A stretch of DNA of 64,000 bases from Paludibacter sp963678465 (GTDB lineage Bacteria; Bacteroidota; Bacteroidia; Bacteroidales; Paludibacteraceae). Made by a program: the position numbers and the translations under genes. Every line of letters begins with the position of its first letter. Position 1 is the first letter of the stretch. The notes beneath the pieces were generated by a model. The model was given only the letters and a program-made list of their open reading frames with translations, had not been told where the DNA came from and ran no database searches. Positions 17,424-25,648 of the stretch are shown piece after piece. The stretch is from positions 1,922,001 to 1,986,000 of the forward strand of contig OY782858.1 of NCBI GenBank assembly GCA_963678465.1, written 5' to 3'.

Positions 17424-18209
17424 TTAAGCCGGATTTAATGAACTGATAAAATTTACCAGTGCCGATGCCGGATTTTCTTCTTTCATGAAATTTTCGCCCA
17501 TAAGGAAGCCCTTATAACCTGCAGCACGCAGTTCTCTGACAGTTTCAATTTTCGAAATTCCACTTTCGCTCACTTTTACAAACTGATCGGGAATAAGCGC
17601 TGCCAAATCAAACGAAGTCTGAATATTTTGTTCAAAAGTTTTAAGATTTCGGTTGTTTACGCCCAGCATATCTACAAAATCGTTGGCATGGCCCAGCTCT
17701 TGTTCATTGTGCACTTCAAGCAATACTTCGAGTCCAAGTTCATGCGCTTTACTTGCCAACTCTAAGGATTGTTTCACTGTGAGCGCTGCTGCAATCAGCA
17801 AAACAACATCGGCACCCATAGCTTTCGCTTCGTAAAGCTGATATTCATCAATCATAAAATCTTTCCGCAACACCGGACAAGCGACAAACTGACGCGTAGC
17901 CATAATATCGAGTGGCGAGCCGCCAAAAAACTCCGAATCGGTAAGGATAGAAATGCCCGAAGCACCTGCAGCGCTATATCCGGCCGCTACCTCAACAACA
18001 TCAGCCTCCTCGTTGATCCAACCCAACGAAGGTGATTTACGTTTAAACTCTGAAATAATGCCCGATTCCGAATTCAGCAAACTTTCTTTCATCGATAAAC
18101 ATTTTCGCCCATACAAAGGTGCATTGACGAGTGCCGATAAAGGAGCCGATATCTTGCGTGAAACTACTTCAGCTCGCTTACTTTCAATTATTTTGTCTAA
18201 AATTGTCAT
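17424..18209 (-). CDS. trpC: Indole-3-glycerol phosphate synthase
   Basis: Ring closure from carboxyphenylamino-deoxyribulose phosphate. 261 residues, TIM barrel: ISEFKRKSPSLGWI (catalytic Lys), LRKDFMIDEYQLYEAKAMGADVVLLI, LGVNNRNLKTFE, SESGISK and GYKGFLMGENFM. Lies 20 bases before trpF in the operon. Confidence 0.96.
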   Translation of the reverse strand: MTILDKIIESKRAEVVSRKISAPLSALVNAPLYGRKCLSMKESLLNSESGIISEFKRKSPSLGWINEEADVVEVAAGYSAAGASGISILTDSEFFGGSPLDIMATRQFVACPVLRKDFMIDEYQLYEAKAMGADVVLLIAAALTVKQSLELASKAHELGLEVLLEVHNEQELGHANDFVDMLGVNNRNLKTFEQNIQTSFDLAALIPDQFVKVSESGISKIETVRELRAAGYKGFLMGENFMKEENPASALVNFISSLNPA

Positions 18210-18276
18210 TCTTATTTTTGATAAATGTGTGCTTTTTTAATAAGCTAACATATAACTATGTTTCCGGGTTCCAATA

Positions 18277-19272
18277 TTATTTATAAATCTCGATAAATTT
18301 TTCAAATGCTCTTTTGGCCGAACCATTGACCAATGCATCTGCAGCCTCGGCCTTGCACTGTTCCAGTGTTTTCATCGGACAACGGGTTTGGATAGCAAAA
18401 GCAGCATTAACAACCACTGCGTTTCGTTGCGCTTCAGTAGCCTTATTATCAAGCACATTGATAAATATCTTTGCTGCCTCGTCCACGGTATTGCCACCCC
18501 ACAATTCCTCTTGTCGAATTGTTTTAAAACCAAGTTGCTCGGGCGTAAAAACAAACTCACCACCATTGTTTGTGATTTTACAAACGTCTGTAAGCGAGAT
18601 TTCATCATAACCATCGAGCGAATGTACAATACTGTAATTTACGCCCAGATTTTGATAAATATAGGTATAAAGTCGCATCATTTTCAGGTTGTACACACCA
18701 AGACATTGATAATGTGGTCGAACCGGACTAATCAGTGGTCCAAGTACATTAAAAAAAGTACGGACACCCAGGTTTTTGCGCACAGGAGCCACATTTTTCA
18801 TGGCCGGATTGCAAAAAGGAGCATGCAAATAAGCAAAACCGGCTTCGTCGAGCGAACGTTTCACAACATTAATATCGGTAGTGAATTTAGCTCCGAAGTA
18901 CTCCAGCACATTTGACGACCCACTCACCGATGTGGCTCCGTAATTTCCATGTTTTGCAACAGTATAACCCGCACCGGCCACCGTAAAGCAACTGCAAGTG
19001 GAAATATTGAAAGTATTTTTACCATCACCACCCGTTCCTACTATGTCAAGCGGGTCAAATTCAGACAAATTCATCGGTATTGCCATCTCCAGCAATGCAT
19101 CACGAAAGCCAATCACCTCATTTAACTCGATGCTTCGCATAAGAAAGACCGAAATAAAAGCAGCTATTTCAGATTCGTTGTATTTTCCGGCAGCTATATT
19201 GGTCATCACCGCAGCTGCCTCATTACGCGTAAGCGACTGGTGATTAAAAAGTTGATTTAGTATCTGTTTCAT
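18277..19272 (-). CDS. trpD: Anthranilate phosphoribosyltransferase
   Basis: Joins anthranilate and PRPP. 331 residues; GTGGDGKNTFNIST binds PRPP, followed by KHGNYGATSVSGSSNVLEYFG and the PAMKNVAPVRKNLGVRTFFNVLGPL anthranilate-site region. The ATG is immediately preceded by a CCCCCTAA palindromic repeat that supplies a G-rich stretch just upstream of the start. Confidence 0.95.
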   Translation of the reverse strand: MKQILNQLFNHQSLTRNEAAAVMTNIAAGKYNESEIAAFISVFLMRSIELNEVIGFRDALLEMAIPMNLSEFDPLDIVGTGGDGKNTFNISTCSCFTVAGAGYTVAKHGNYGATSVSGSSNVLEYFGAKFTTDINVVKRSLDEAGFAYLHAPFCNPAMKNVAPVRKNLGVRTFFNVLGPLISPVRPHYQCLGVYNLKMMRLYTYIYQNLGVNYSIVHSLDGYDEISLTDVCKITNNGGEFVFTPEQLGFKTIRQEELWGGNTVDEAAKIFINVLDNKATEAQRNAVVVNAAFAIQTRCPMKTLEQCKAEAADALVNGSAKRAFEKFIEIYK

Positions 19273-19275
19273 AAA

Positions 19276-19304
19276 TCGGCCCCCTAACCCCCTAAAGGGG
19301 GAAT
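19276..19304. repeat. CCCCCTAACCCCCTAAAGGGGG repeat-family copy A, upstream of trpD
   Basis: A 29-base element with core CCCCCTAACC and CTAAAGGGGG, identical to copy B in the 5' part of trpE. Partial palindrome (CCCCCTTTAGGGGG read on the other strand). The element is familiar as a dispersed intergenic repeat of Bacteroidota. Confidence 0.85.
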
Positions 19305-19355
19305 ATCTTGTTAGACTTTTTTTCTATTAATTAATCTTTCAGTGAATACAGCAAC

Positions 19356-19946
19356 CTAAGCTTCCACTTTAATGAGTTTGGGAGCTTCCAACCAGTTTTT
19401 CAGCATCTGCTCACCGTCCGGCGTCAATACTGATTCGGGGTGGAACTGAACGCCACGTACATCGTATTCTTTGTGCGCCAAAGCCATAATCATTCCTTCT
19501 TCATCCACGGCTGTAATTGTAAGGCATTCGGGCAAAGTTGCTTTTTCGGCTGCCCACGAATGGTAACGCCCCACTTCGAGTCGCTTTGGCAAACCATCGA
19601 ACAACACATCTTTTTCTAACACATCCACCATTGAACTGATACCGTGGTGTACTTCCGAAAGATTGATAAGTGTTCCGCCAAAGGCTTCGGCTATAGCCTG
19701 CTCGCCCAAACACACGCCAAGTATACTCTTCGAAGGCGCATAAGTTCGGATAACGTCGAGCAGAATACCTGATTCCGAAGGAATTCCTGGTCCTGGCGAA
19801 AGAATTATTTTATCAAAACGGGCAATGTCCCCGAGTGTAATTTTATCGTTGCGATGTACTTCCACATCGTTATATCCCAACTTTTTGACAGCATGTACCA
19901 AATTATAGGTAAATGAGTCATAGTTATCAAAAACAAGTATTTTCAT
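19356..19946 (-). CDS. trpG: Anthranilate synthase glutamine amidotransferase subunit
   Basis: Supplies ammonia to TrpE. 196 residues; class-I amidotransferase: LVFDNYDSFTYNLVH, LSPGPGIPSESG, nucleophile Cys in LGVCLGEQAIAE, GRYHSW, and the His-Glu pair in VQFHPESVLTPDG. The residue after the nucleophile loop is Glu rather than the common His (CLGEQ for CLGHQ). Confidence 0.95.
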   Translation of the reverse strand: MKILVFDNYDSFTYNLVHAVKKLGYNDVEVHRNDKITLGDIARFDKIILSPGPGIPSESGILLDVIRTYAPSKSILGVCLGEQAIAEAFGGTLINLSEVHHGISSMVDVLEKDVLFDGLPKRLEVGRYHSWAAEKATLPECLTITAVDEEGMIMALAHKEYDVRGVQFHPESVLTPDGEQMLKNWLEAPKLIKVEA

Positions 19947-20032
19947 GAGTAGTATGTCTAATTTCTGAGGTCAAAAGTCAAAAGAACCTTTGCATCAAAT
20001 TAATTATTTTAAAATTGTAAATTATCCACCTT

Positions 20033-21499
20033 TTATTTCCCGGAAGCCACTTCCACAGCACGTTTCAAGGCAGCCAGTTTATTATTTACTTCCTGCAATT
20101 CACTTTCTTCGTCCGATTTGGCAACGACGCCGGCGCCGGCCTGATAATAAAGCGTATTGTTTTTACTTACAAACGAACGAATCGTAATGGCTTGGTTGAA
20201 ACTTCCATCGAAACCGATATATCCTAAACAACCACCATAAGGTCCACGATCATGAGGTTCAATCTGATCAATCAGCTGCATGGCTTTTATCTTTGGAGCT
20301 CCCGAAAGCGTTCCGGCAGGGAAAGTATCAGCAAAAAGTTTTATAATCTTTGTCTCAGGCTTCATTTTTCCGCTTACACTCGACACCAAATGTAACACAT
20401 GCGAATAGTACTGTACTTCGCGAAACACTTCCACTTCCACTTGATCGGTATTGCGACTTAAATCGTTGCGGGCCAAATCTACGAGCATCACATGTTCAGC
20501 ATTTTCCTTTTTATCGTTCCGCAGTTTTTCGGCCAGTTGAAAATCTTTTTCGTCGTCACCAGTACGTCTGAAAGTTCCGGCTATAGGTTTAATATAGGCT
20601 TTCTGCTTTTTTACATCGACTACTAAATGCGCTTCGGGAGAAGAACCAAAAATTCGGAAATCGCCAAAATTGAAGTAAAAAAGATAAGGCGAAGGATTTA
20701 CCGAACGTAAAGTACGATACAGCATAAAATCATCTCCTTTGAATTGCTGATAGAAACGGCGCGAAAGCACAATCTGAAAAACATTTCCTTTCTGACACTC
20801 TTGCTTTCCACGTGTCACCATGCGTTTAAAGTCTTCGTCAGAAATATCGCATTTTTCATCGCCTATTGCTTCGAATTGGTAAGTTGCCATATTGTTGTTC
20901 TCCAGAATACGTTCGATGCTCTGAATAGCCGAACTTTCACCTTCAAGAAGATTTTCAATGATTGTCAGTTCGTTATTGAAATGATTAATGGCAATGATGT
21001 ATTTAAAAAAAACATAATGTAATCCCGGCATATCACCTGGCACAGTGTTGCGTGCCGAAAGCTTCACATCTTCGAAATATTGCACCGATTCATAAGAAGT
21101 ATAACCGAAAAGACCGTTGATATTCAGTTTGCTTTCGTTTTCGGCTATTTCGAATTCTTTCAGAAACACATCGAAGCGATCGGCCACAGTTAGCGGATCA
21201 ACCACCTGTGTTTCTACCTGAACGCCATTGGGATATTCCTCGACAATCAGAAAATTATTCACAGAAATGCCTCCAATAGGGCTGAAACCAATATAGGAAT
21301 AGCTATTTTCGAGTCCATGATAGTCCGAACTTTCGAGCAGCACCGAATTGGTGTACAAGTCGCGCACTTTCAGATAAATACCTACCGGAGTTTGTAAATC
21401 GGCAAGCATTGTTTTTGATTTAACAAAAAGTCGGCCCCCTAACCCCCTAAAGGGGGAATTAAGGTTAGCATCGTCTGATATTTTCTTTTCTTTATTCAT
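20033..21499 (-). CDS. trpE: Anthranilate synthase component I with repeat-encoded N-terminus
   Basis: Makes anthranilate from chorismate with ammonia from TrpG. 488 residues. Chorismate-binding core intact: PSPYLFYFNFGDFRIFGSSPEAHL, PIAGTFRRTGDDEKD, EHVMLVDLARNDL, FPAGTLSGAPKIKAM and GPYGGCLGYIGFDG. Residues about 14-23 (NSPFRGLGGR) are encoded by repeat copy B; the following FVKSKTMLADLQTPVGIYL already matches the family, so the true start must lie upstream of Met31 and therefore probably includes the repeat. Met31 (21409) is the fallback start. A tryptophan feedback site of LLESSDYH type is present near residue 54. Confidence 0.93.
   Translation of the reverse strand: MNKEKKISDDANLNSPFRGLGGRLFVKSKTMLADLQTPVGIYLKVRDLYTNSVLLESSDYHGLENSYSYIGFSPIGGISVNNFLIVEEYPNGVQVETQVVDPLTVADRFDVFLKEFEIAENESKLNINGLFGYTSYESVQYFEDVKLSARNTVPGDMPGLHYVFFKYIIAINHFNNELTIIENLLEGESSAIQSIERILENNNMATYQFEAIGDEKCDISDEDFKRMVTRGKQECQKGNVFQIVLSRRFYQQFKGDDFMLYRTLRSVNPSPYLFYFNFGDFRIFGSSPEAHLVVDVKKQKAYIKPIAGTFRRTGDDEKDFQLAEKLRNDKKENAEHVMLVDLARNDLSRNTDQVEVEVFREVQYYSHVLHLVSSVSGKMKPETKIIKLFADTFPAGTLSGAPKIKAMQLIDQIEPHDRGPYGGCLGYIGFDGSFNQAITIRSFVSKNNTLYYQAGAGVVAKSDEESELQEVNNKLAALKRAVEVASGK
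21431..21460. repeat. CCCCCTAA palindromic repeat copy B, inside trpE
   Basis: Same element as the copy before trpD, same orientation, here lying in frame within the first 25 codons of trpE. Confidence 0.85.
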
Positions 21500-21558
21500 A
21501 ATGCTGTAAATATCTTGTTTTAATAATCAATAGTAATACTTCATTCTCCTTCTGGAGA

Positions 21559-22749
21559 TTATGGGGCAGTTTTAAAATGTTTTACATAGGTGTCCATATC
21601 TTTATCTCCTCTGCCCGAAACCGTAACTACAACAATATCATCCGGTTTGAAGTTCTGTTTTTCTTTTTTCAAAATGGCCAATGCATGTGCCGATTCGATA
21701 GCAGGAATAATACCCTCGAGTTTCGTTAGTTCAAAAGCGGCTTCGAGCGCCTCATCATCGTTCACAGGATATACCTTTGTACGACCGGCTCGTGCCAGAA
21801 AAGCGTGAGCTGGTCCAATACCGGGATAATCCAACCCAGCAGAAATGGAATAGGGTTCGGTAATCTGTCCATCTGCATCCTGCATCAACAAAGTTTTTGC
21901 TCCGTGAATAATTCCCACACTTCCGAGCGTAATTGTTGCAGCTGTTTCGGTAGTTTCAACGCCCATCCCGCCAGCTTCGGCCGAAATTATGTTCACTCGC
22001 TCATCATTAAGATAATGATAATAAGTTCCCATAGCATTGCTACCACCGCCCACACAGGCAATCAAATGATCGGGATAATCGCGCCCTGTTTGTTCATTGA
22101 GTTGCTCTTTTATCTCTTCGCTGATCACCGACTGAAAAAATCCCACCATATCGGGATATGGATGTGGTCCAACGGTAGAACCAATGATGTAAAATGAATC
22201 GGGATTAGAGCACCAATACCGAATGGCTTCGTTGGTGGCATCCTTCAATGTCATATTTCCGCTCGTTACCGGCTCCACTACAGCTCCAAGCATTCGCATT
22301 TTCTGAACGTTCAGGAACTGACGTTCCACATCCGTTTTGCCCATGAACACAATACACTCAAGTCCCATCAAGGCACAAGCTGTGGCTGTGGCTACGCCAT
22401 GTTGTCCGGCGCCTGTTTCGGCTATGATACGCGTTTTTCCCATGCGTCTAGCCAATAGAATTTGCCCCAGAGCATTGTTTATTTTATGTGCGCCTGTATG
22501 ATTCAGGTCCTCGCGCTTGAGGTAAATGTTAGTTTCATAAATTGCCGACAAACGCCTGGCAAAATACAATGGCGATGGCCGGCCTACATAGTTTTTGAGC
22601 AAGTCGTAGTATTCTGCTCTGAACAAAGCATCGTCCTTGATCGCAAAATAGGCTTCTTTCAGTCGCTCCACTGTTCCGTGCAAAATTTCGGGAATATAAG
22701 CTCCGCCAAACTCGCCGTAATAACCGTTGTTATCTATTGAATAATCCAT
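21559..22749 (-). CDS. trpB: Tryptophan synthase beta subunit
   Basis: Condenses indole and serine using PLP. 396 residues. PLP-Lys in LNHTGAHKINNALGQ, phosphate-binding GGGSNAMG, GRPSPLYFA and the C-terminal VVVTVSGRGDKDMDT. TrpB1 type. First structural gene of trpBEGDCFA and directly downstream of the Trp-codon leader and terminator, so readthrough at that terminator governs the whole operon. Confidence 0.97.
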   Translation of the reverse strand: MDYSIDNNGYYGEFGGAYIPEILHGTVERLKEAYFAIKDDALFRAEYYDLLKNYVGRPSPLYFARRLSAIYETNIYLKREDLNHTGAHKINNALGQILLARRMGKTRIIAETGAGQHGVATATACALMGLECIVFMGKTDVERQFLNVQKMRMLGAVVEPVTSGNMTLKDATNEAIRYWCSNPDSFYIIGSTVGPHPYPDMVGFFQSVISEEIKEQLNEQTGRDYPDHLIACVGGGSNAMGTYYHYLNDERVNIISAEAGGMGVETTETAATITLGSVGIIHGAKTLLMQDADGQITEPYSISAGLDYPGIGPAHAFLARAGRTKVYPVNDDEALEAAFELTKLEGIIPAIESAHALAILKKEKQNFKPDDIVVVTVSGRGDKDMDTYVKHFKTAP

Positions 22750-22789
22750 TATTGATTAAATAATAATTGTAAATGACTAAATTGTAAAT

Positions 22790-22827
22790 AAAAAAAGGCT
22801 TATCGTGAGTAACGACAAGCCTTTTTA
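22790..22827 (-). terminator. Attenuator terminator of the trp operon
   Basis: On the minus strand: GGCTTGTCGT, 5-base loop, ACGATAAGCC, then seven T. Its loop and 3' arm (CTCACGAT) are exactly complementary to ATCGTGAG at the end of the leader peptide gene, which contains the leader stop codon TGA. A ribosome stalled on the Trp codons leaves ATCGTGAG free to pair and block the terminator; a ribosome reaching the stop covers it and lets the terminator form. Confidence 0.9.
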
Positions 22828-22870
22828 TAGATCATTATATTTCTTCTGACATACATATAGGAAGTTCCGC

Positions 22871-22933
22871 TCACGATTGGGTTATTCGTAAGTGCCACCA
22901 CCAAAATTTATTAATTGTCAGAGCTGTTTTCAT
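22871..22933 (-). CDS. trp operon leader peptide (20 aa, three consecutive Trp)
   Basis: ATG at 22933 and TGA at 22873-22871 frame 20 codons; codons 11-13 are all TGG (context NKFWWWHLR). Tryptophan codons are rare, so three in a row before a trp operon is strong evidence of an attenuation sensor. It lies 121 bases before trpB and 44 bases before the terminator stem. Too short for ordinary gene callers. Mechanism follows the ribosome-mediated attenuation known from enterobacteria; the pairing partners here were read directly. Confidence 0.92.
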   Translation of the reverse strand: MKTALTINKFWWWHLRITQS

Positions 22934-22953
22934 TTCTGTTTGTTTTACGGGGA

Positions 22954-22984
22954 CAAAGATGACAAATTATTTTTATTTATGCAA
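22954..22984 (-). promoter_or_regulatory. Promoter of the trp leader and operon
   Basis: On the minus strand TTG (22984-22982), 20-base spacer, CATCTTTG (22961-22954), one mismatch to TAnnTTTG. A start near 22946 would leave a leader of about 13 bases before the leader peptide ATG. Confidence 0.6.
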
Positions 22985-23071
22985 GAAAAATATCAAATTT
23001 TTTATTTTCTAATTTTCAAGCTGCTGGTACAGATGGGAAAAAATGTAAGTGAATACTCGCCTGTGCTATTG

Positions 23072-23674
23072 TTATTCGCACAATTTATCAGTAAAAAGTA
23101 CGCCCTGTAAATGATCAAATTCGTGCTGAAAAATAACAGCTACAAAATTATCCTGACGCGAATAACCCACCAGTTTCTCTCTTAGCTTTTCACCATTTTC
23201 GTTCAGATACTCCACTTCTACCCAGGGATAACGAATTGAATTACCTGACACATTCGGAATAGACAAACAACCATCACGTTCGAAACAAATGGTTTCGTCG
23301 GCACGATTTACGATTTTGGGGTTGATGGCCACTTCCACAGGCGCATTTGGTTGATCCACCCTCACAAAAAGAAAAATATTCCGCGAAATTCCGATTTGAG
23401 GCGCTGCTATACCAACGCCTGATTCAGCAAACATAGTTGCTTTCATTCTTGAAATAAGTTTTTCGACATTTTCTCTGTCTTTGCCGAAATTTATATCCTT
23501 ACAATGCCTGCGCAATATCTTCAAATCCTGCTCATTGGAGGCAAGTAATACTCTGAATGGCGTTAAAGCATTGGCGCTCTCTATGTGTTTTATTTCTGAA
23601 TTCGTCATTTTTTGTAATGTATTGCAGGAGTACAGCAAGAAAAGCGTACAAAGCAGTAATAAGTATTTTTGCAT
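23072..23674 (-). CDS. def: Peptide deformylase-like protein with lipoprotein signal
   Basis: 200 residues. Deformylase motifs: GVGIAAPQIG (motif 1), DGCLSIPN (motif 2, Asp in place of the usual Glu, metal Cys kept), QHEFDHLQG (motif 3, HExxH). The N-terminus MQKYLLLLCTLFLLYSCNT is a lipoprotein signal with Cys at residue 17 as likely lipidation site, and about 30 extra residues precede the catalytic domain. A cytosolic form could start at Met23. If exported it could not act on nascent chains; it might deformylate secreted or scavenged formyl-peptides. This is probably a paralogue and the housekeeping def would lie elsewhere. Confidence 0.82.
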   Translation of the reverse strand: MQKYLLLLCTLFLLYSCNTLQKMTNSEIKHIESANALTPFRVLLASNEQDLKILRRHCKDINFGKDRENVEKLISRMKATMFAESGVGIAAPQIGISRNIFLFVRVDQPNAPVEVAINPKIVNRADETICFERDGCLSIPNVSGNSIRYPWVEVEYLNENGEKLREKLVGYSRQDNFVAVIFQHEFDHLQGVLFTDKLCE

Positions 23675-23718
23675 ATAAGATATTTTAAGAAAGCAATTCT
23701 GAATCAGAATATTGTCTT

Positions 23719-24192
23719 TCAGATCAAAGCCTCGAAGTAATAATAAATCAGGAATCCGGCAACGATAAGTTTAGAAATAGTGCCCAATAAAAATCCAACA
23801 AACGCTCCAAAGGCAGCACGTAAAGCTTCTTTGTTGCTTTTGTTGGCGGACAATTCTCCGAGCAAAGCTCCCACAAAAGGACCAAGTATTATTCCCCAGG
23901 GCCCGGCAAACAATCCTGCTATCAAGCCGAGCGAACTTCCCCAAACGCCACGCTTGGATCCGCCAAACTTCTTAGTTCCCCAAATGGGAACAAAATAATC
24001 AAACAATTGCACCGCCACAACCACGACGGCCCAAAACACAAGAAATTGCGATGAGAACTGAACTCTTTCGGTAAGGTGGAGCAGAAAAATGCCGACATAA
24101 CTTAGTGGTGTTCCCGGCAAAATGGGCAACACCGACCCCAACAGTCCGACCAACAAAAACAAACCGGCAAGTAGTATAAGAAAAATGTCCAT
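23719..24192 (-). CDS. DUF456 family membrane protein
   Basis: 157 residues, largely hydrophobic with Gly-rich segments: about 3-25, 45-65, a GTKKFGGSKRGVWGSSLGLIAGLFAGPWGIILGPFVGALLGEL block (73-115) and 128-155. The Gly-rich repeated block with lysines is characteristic of DUF456. Function unknown. 44 bases upstream of the deformylase-like gene on the same strand, so possibly cotranscribed with it. Confidence 0.88.
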   Translation of the reverse strand: MDIFLILLAGLFLLVGLLGSVLPILPGTPLSYVGIFLLHLTERVQFSSQFLVFWAVVVVAVQLFDYFVPIWGTKKFGGSKRGVWGSSLGLIAGLFAGPWGIILGPFVGALLGELSANKSNKEALRAAFGAFVGFLLGTISKLIVAGFLIYYYFEALI

Positions 24193-24317
24193 TCTGAATT
24201 GTAGTTTTCTTACTTTACAATAAATATTTTACAAATATAACCAAAAGTAAAAAGACAAGTTCATTCGGCAAATAAAAAACAATGAAATCAGCACAAAATT
24301 TTAGATCAGGAATTCAA

Positions 24318-25439
24318 TTACTTGAGAAATTCCGCAGCTTTTGAAAACACCTGTTCAAATGATGCATCAACTTTTTTTCTGTCGATTCGTCCGTTGACTG
24401 GAAATGGATTTTCGTGCGTATAATCGAAATCAAAATCCAGAAGGTCAATGCATTTATGTGCCAGCTCCATCCCCAGCGCCTTTTCGACACCCTGATAGGG
24501 AATCACCACATCGCGTTGTAACGAAATACCCGACAATCTCTTTTTCAATGCATTAAAAAAAAGAACCCGCTCTGTTGCATTTCTTTCAGGAGCAATCATA
24601 CTGTAAAACGAATGAAACGCTTTGTCACACCCATCCTGTTCATTTTGAGCAGGAAAATCATTCAGGTAATAACTGAACAAACGATCAAAAGCTTGCTTGT
24701 CCATTATGGTACGCGACTGTCCAAACATATCGCTGAAAATGCTGCCGCCACAAAACATAAAAAGCTTAGCATCCGAAAATAAATTTTCGGGATTTGTCAT
24801 AAAAATAATTTGCGATAAAAATGCTCCGATGGAGTAAGCAAACACATCCACCTTCGTATTTTCGCAGAACAACTGATGTTTTCCGCTTTTAATATCGGTG
24901 ACAAGCTGAGTAATATCGTCCACACTTTGGCGCCCCGAACTATAGAAACGATAAGGAGCTTGTGTAATACGCTCACTTAAAGCCACATTTGCCAGACTCA
25001 ACGATCTGTCGTTGGCATTTCGTCTTTTCCGTAAATCGTAAATAGCATGCAGATAGCGCGGATCGGACCACGAAGCAGGCGAGCGGTTGATGTGAAAAGC
25101 AATCGGGAAAAGCACCACTGTTTTACCGGTTGAGTTGCATAAAAACTCAGCCCAGGTAAGGTATTTATTCCAGTTGCGTTCGTTGAGTCCGTGCATCAAC
25201 AAAATGGCATCATCCGACTTCTCAACTCCCGCCGGAACAAAAACAGGATAAGTAAAACTTTTGTTTTCGGTTACATTATCGCTGAATAAATTTTCAGCTC
25301 CAGAAGCATTAAAATACGATTTCGGTTGACTCCGAAAATTATAAAACCTAATTGTCGATGTGCTTGCCGGCAATGCGGTGGGAACACCCCAATCAAAAAA
25401 AGTATTCAACAACCCAAAACGTTCAGTATAATTCATCAT
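24318..25439 (-). CDS. Alpha/beta-hydrolase-fold protein (DUF6051-like)
   Basis: 373 residues from ATG 25439 (ATG 25436 is adjacent). The frame continues about 77 residues further upstream but that part is proline/aromatic-rich, unlike the family, and reaches into the divergent gene, so it was left out. Hydrolase features: oxyanion-type LLMHGLNERNW near residue 95 and nucleophile elbow AYSIG in KVDVFAYSIGAFLSQIIF. A late His (for example in DFDYTHENPF) could complete a triad. No signal peptide. Substrate unknown. Divergent from the LytTR regulator. Confidence 0.75.
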   Translation of the reverse strand: MMNYTERFGLLNTFFDWGVPTALPASTSTIRFYNFRSQPKSYFNASGAENLFSDNVTENKSFTYPVFVPAGVEKSDDAILLMHGLNERNWNKYLTWAEFLCNSTGKTVVLFPIAFHINRSPASWSDPRYLHAIYDLRKRRNANDRSLSLANVALSERITQAPYRFYSSGRQSVDDITQLVTDIKSGKHQLFCENTKVDVFAYSIGAFLSQIIFMTNPENLFSDAKLFMFCGGSIFSDMFGQSRTIMDKQAFDRLFSYYLNDFPAQNEQDGCDKAFHSFYSMIAPERNATERVLFFNALKKRLSGISLQRDVVIPYQGVEKALGMELAHKCIDLLDFDFDYTHENPFPVNGRIDRKKVDASFEQVFSKAAEFLK

Positions 25440-25591
25440 TAAAGCATTTAAAAACAATGACAAAGAAACACCACAGTCACAGCAAAACCAACTTAGCGGG
25501 AAGTAAATTATATAAAGGGGACAAAGTGGAGGGATATGGGGTGAATAATGCAATAGAGGGGCGAAAAATAAAATTTCAGGGATCAATGAAG

Positions 25592-25622
25592 TTGGCAGTT
25601 TGACAGGAATAATATACTTTTG
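25592..25622 (+). promoter_or_regulatory. Promoter of the LytTR gene
   Basis: TTG (25592-25594), 20-base spacer, TACTTTTG (25615-25622), full consensus, 26 bases before the ATG. Confidence 0.7.
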
Positions 25623-25648
25623 CATGATGTATTTATTAAAAAAAGCAC

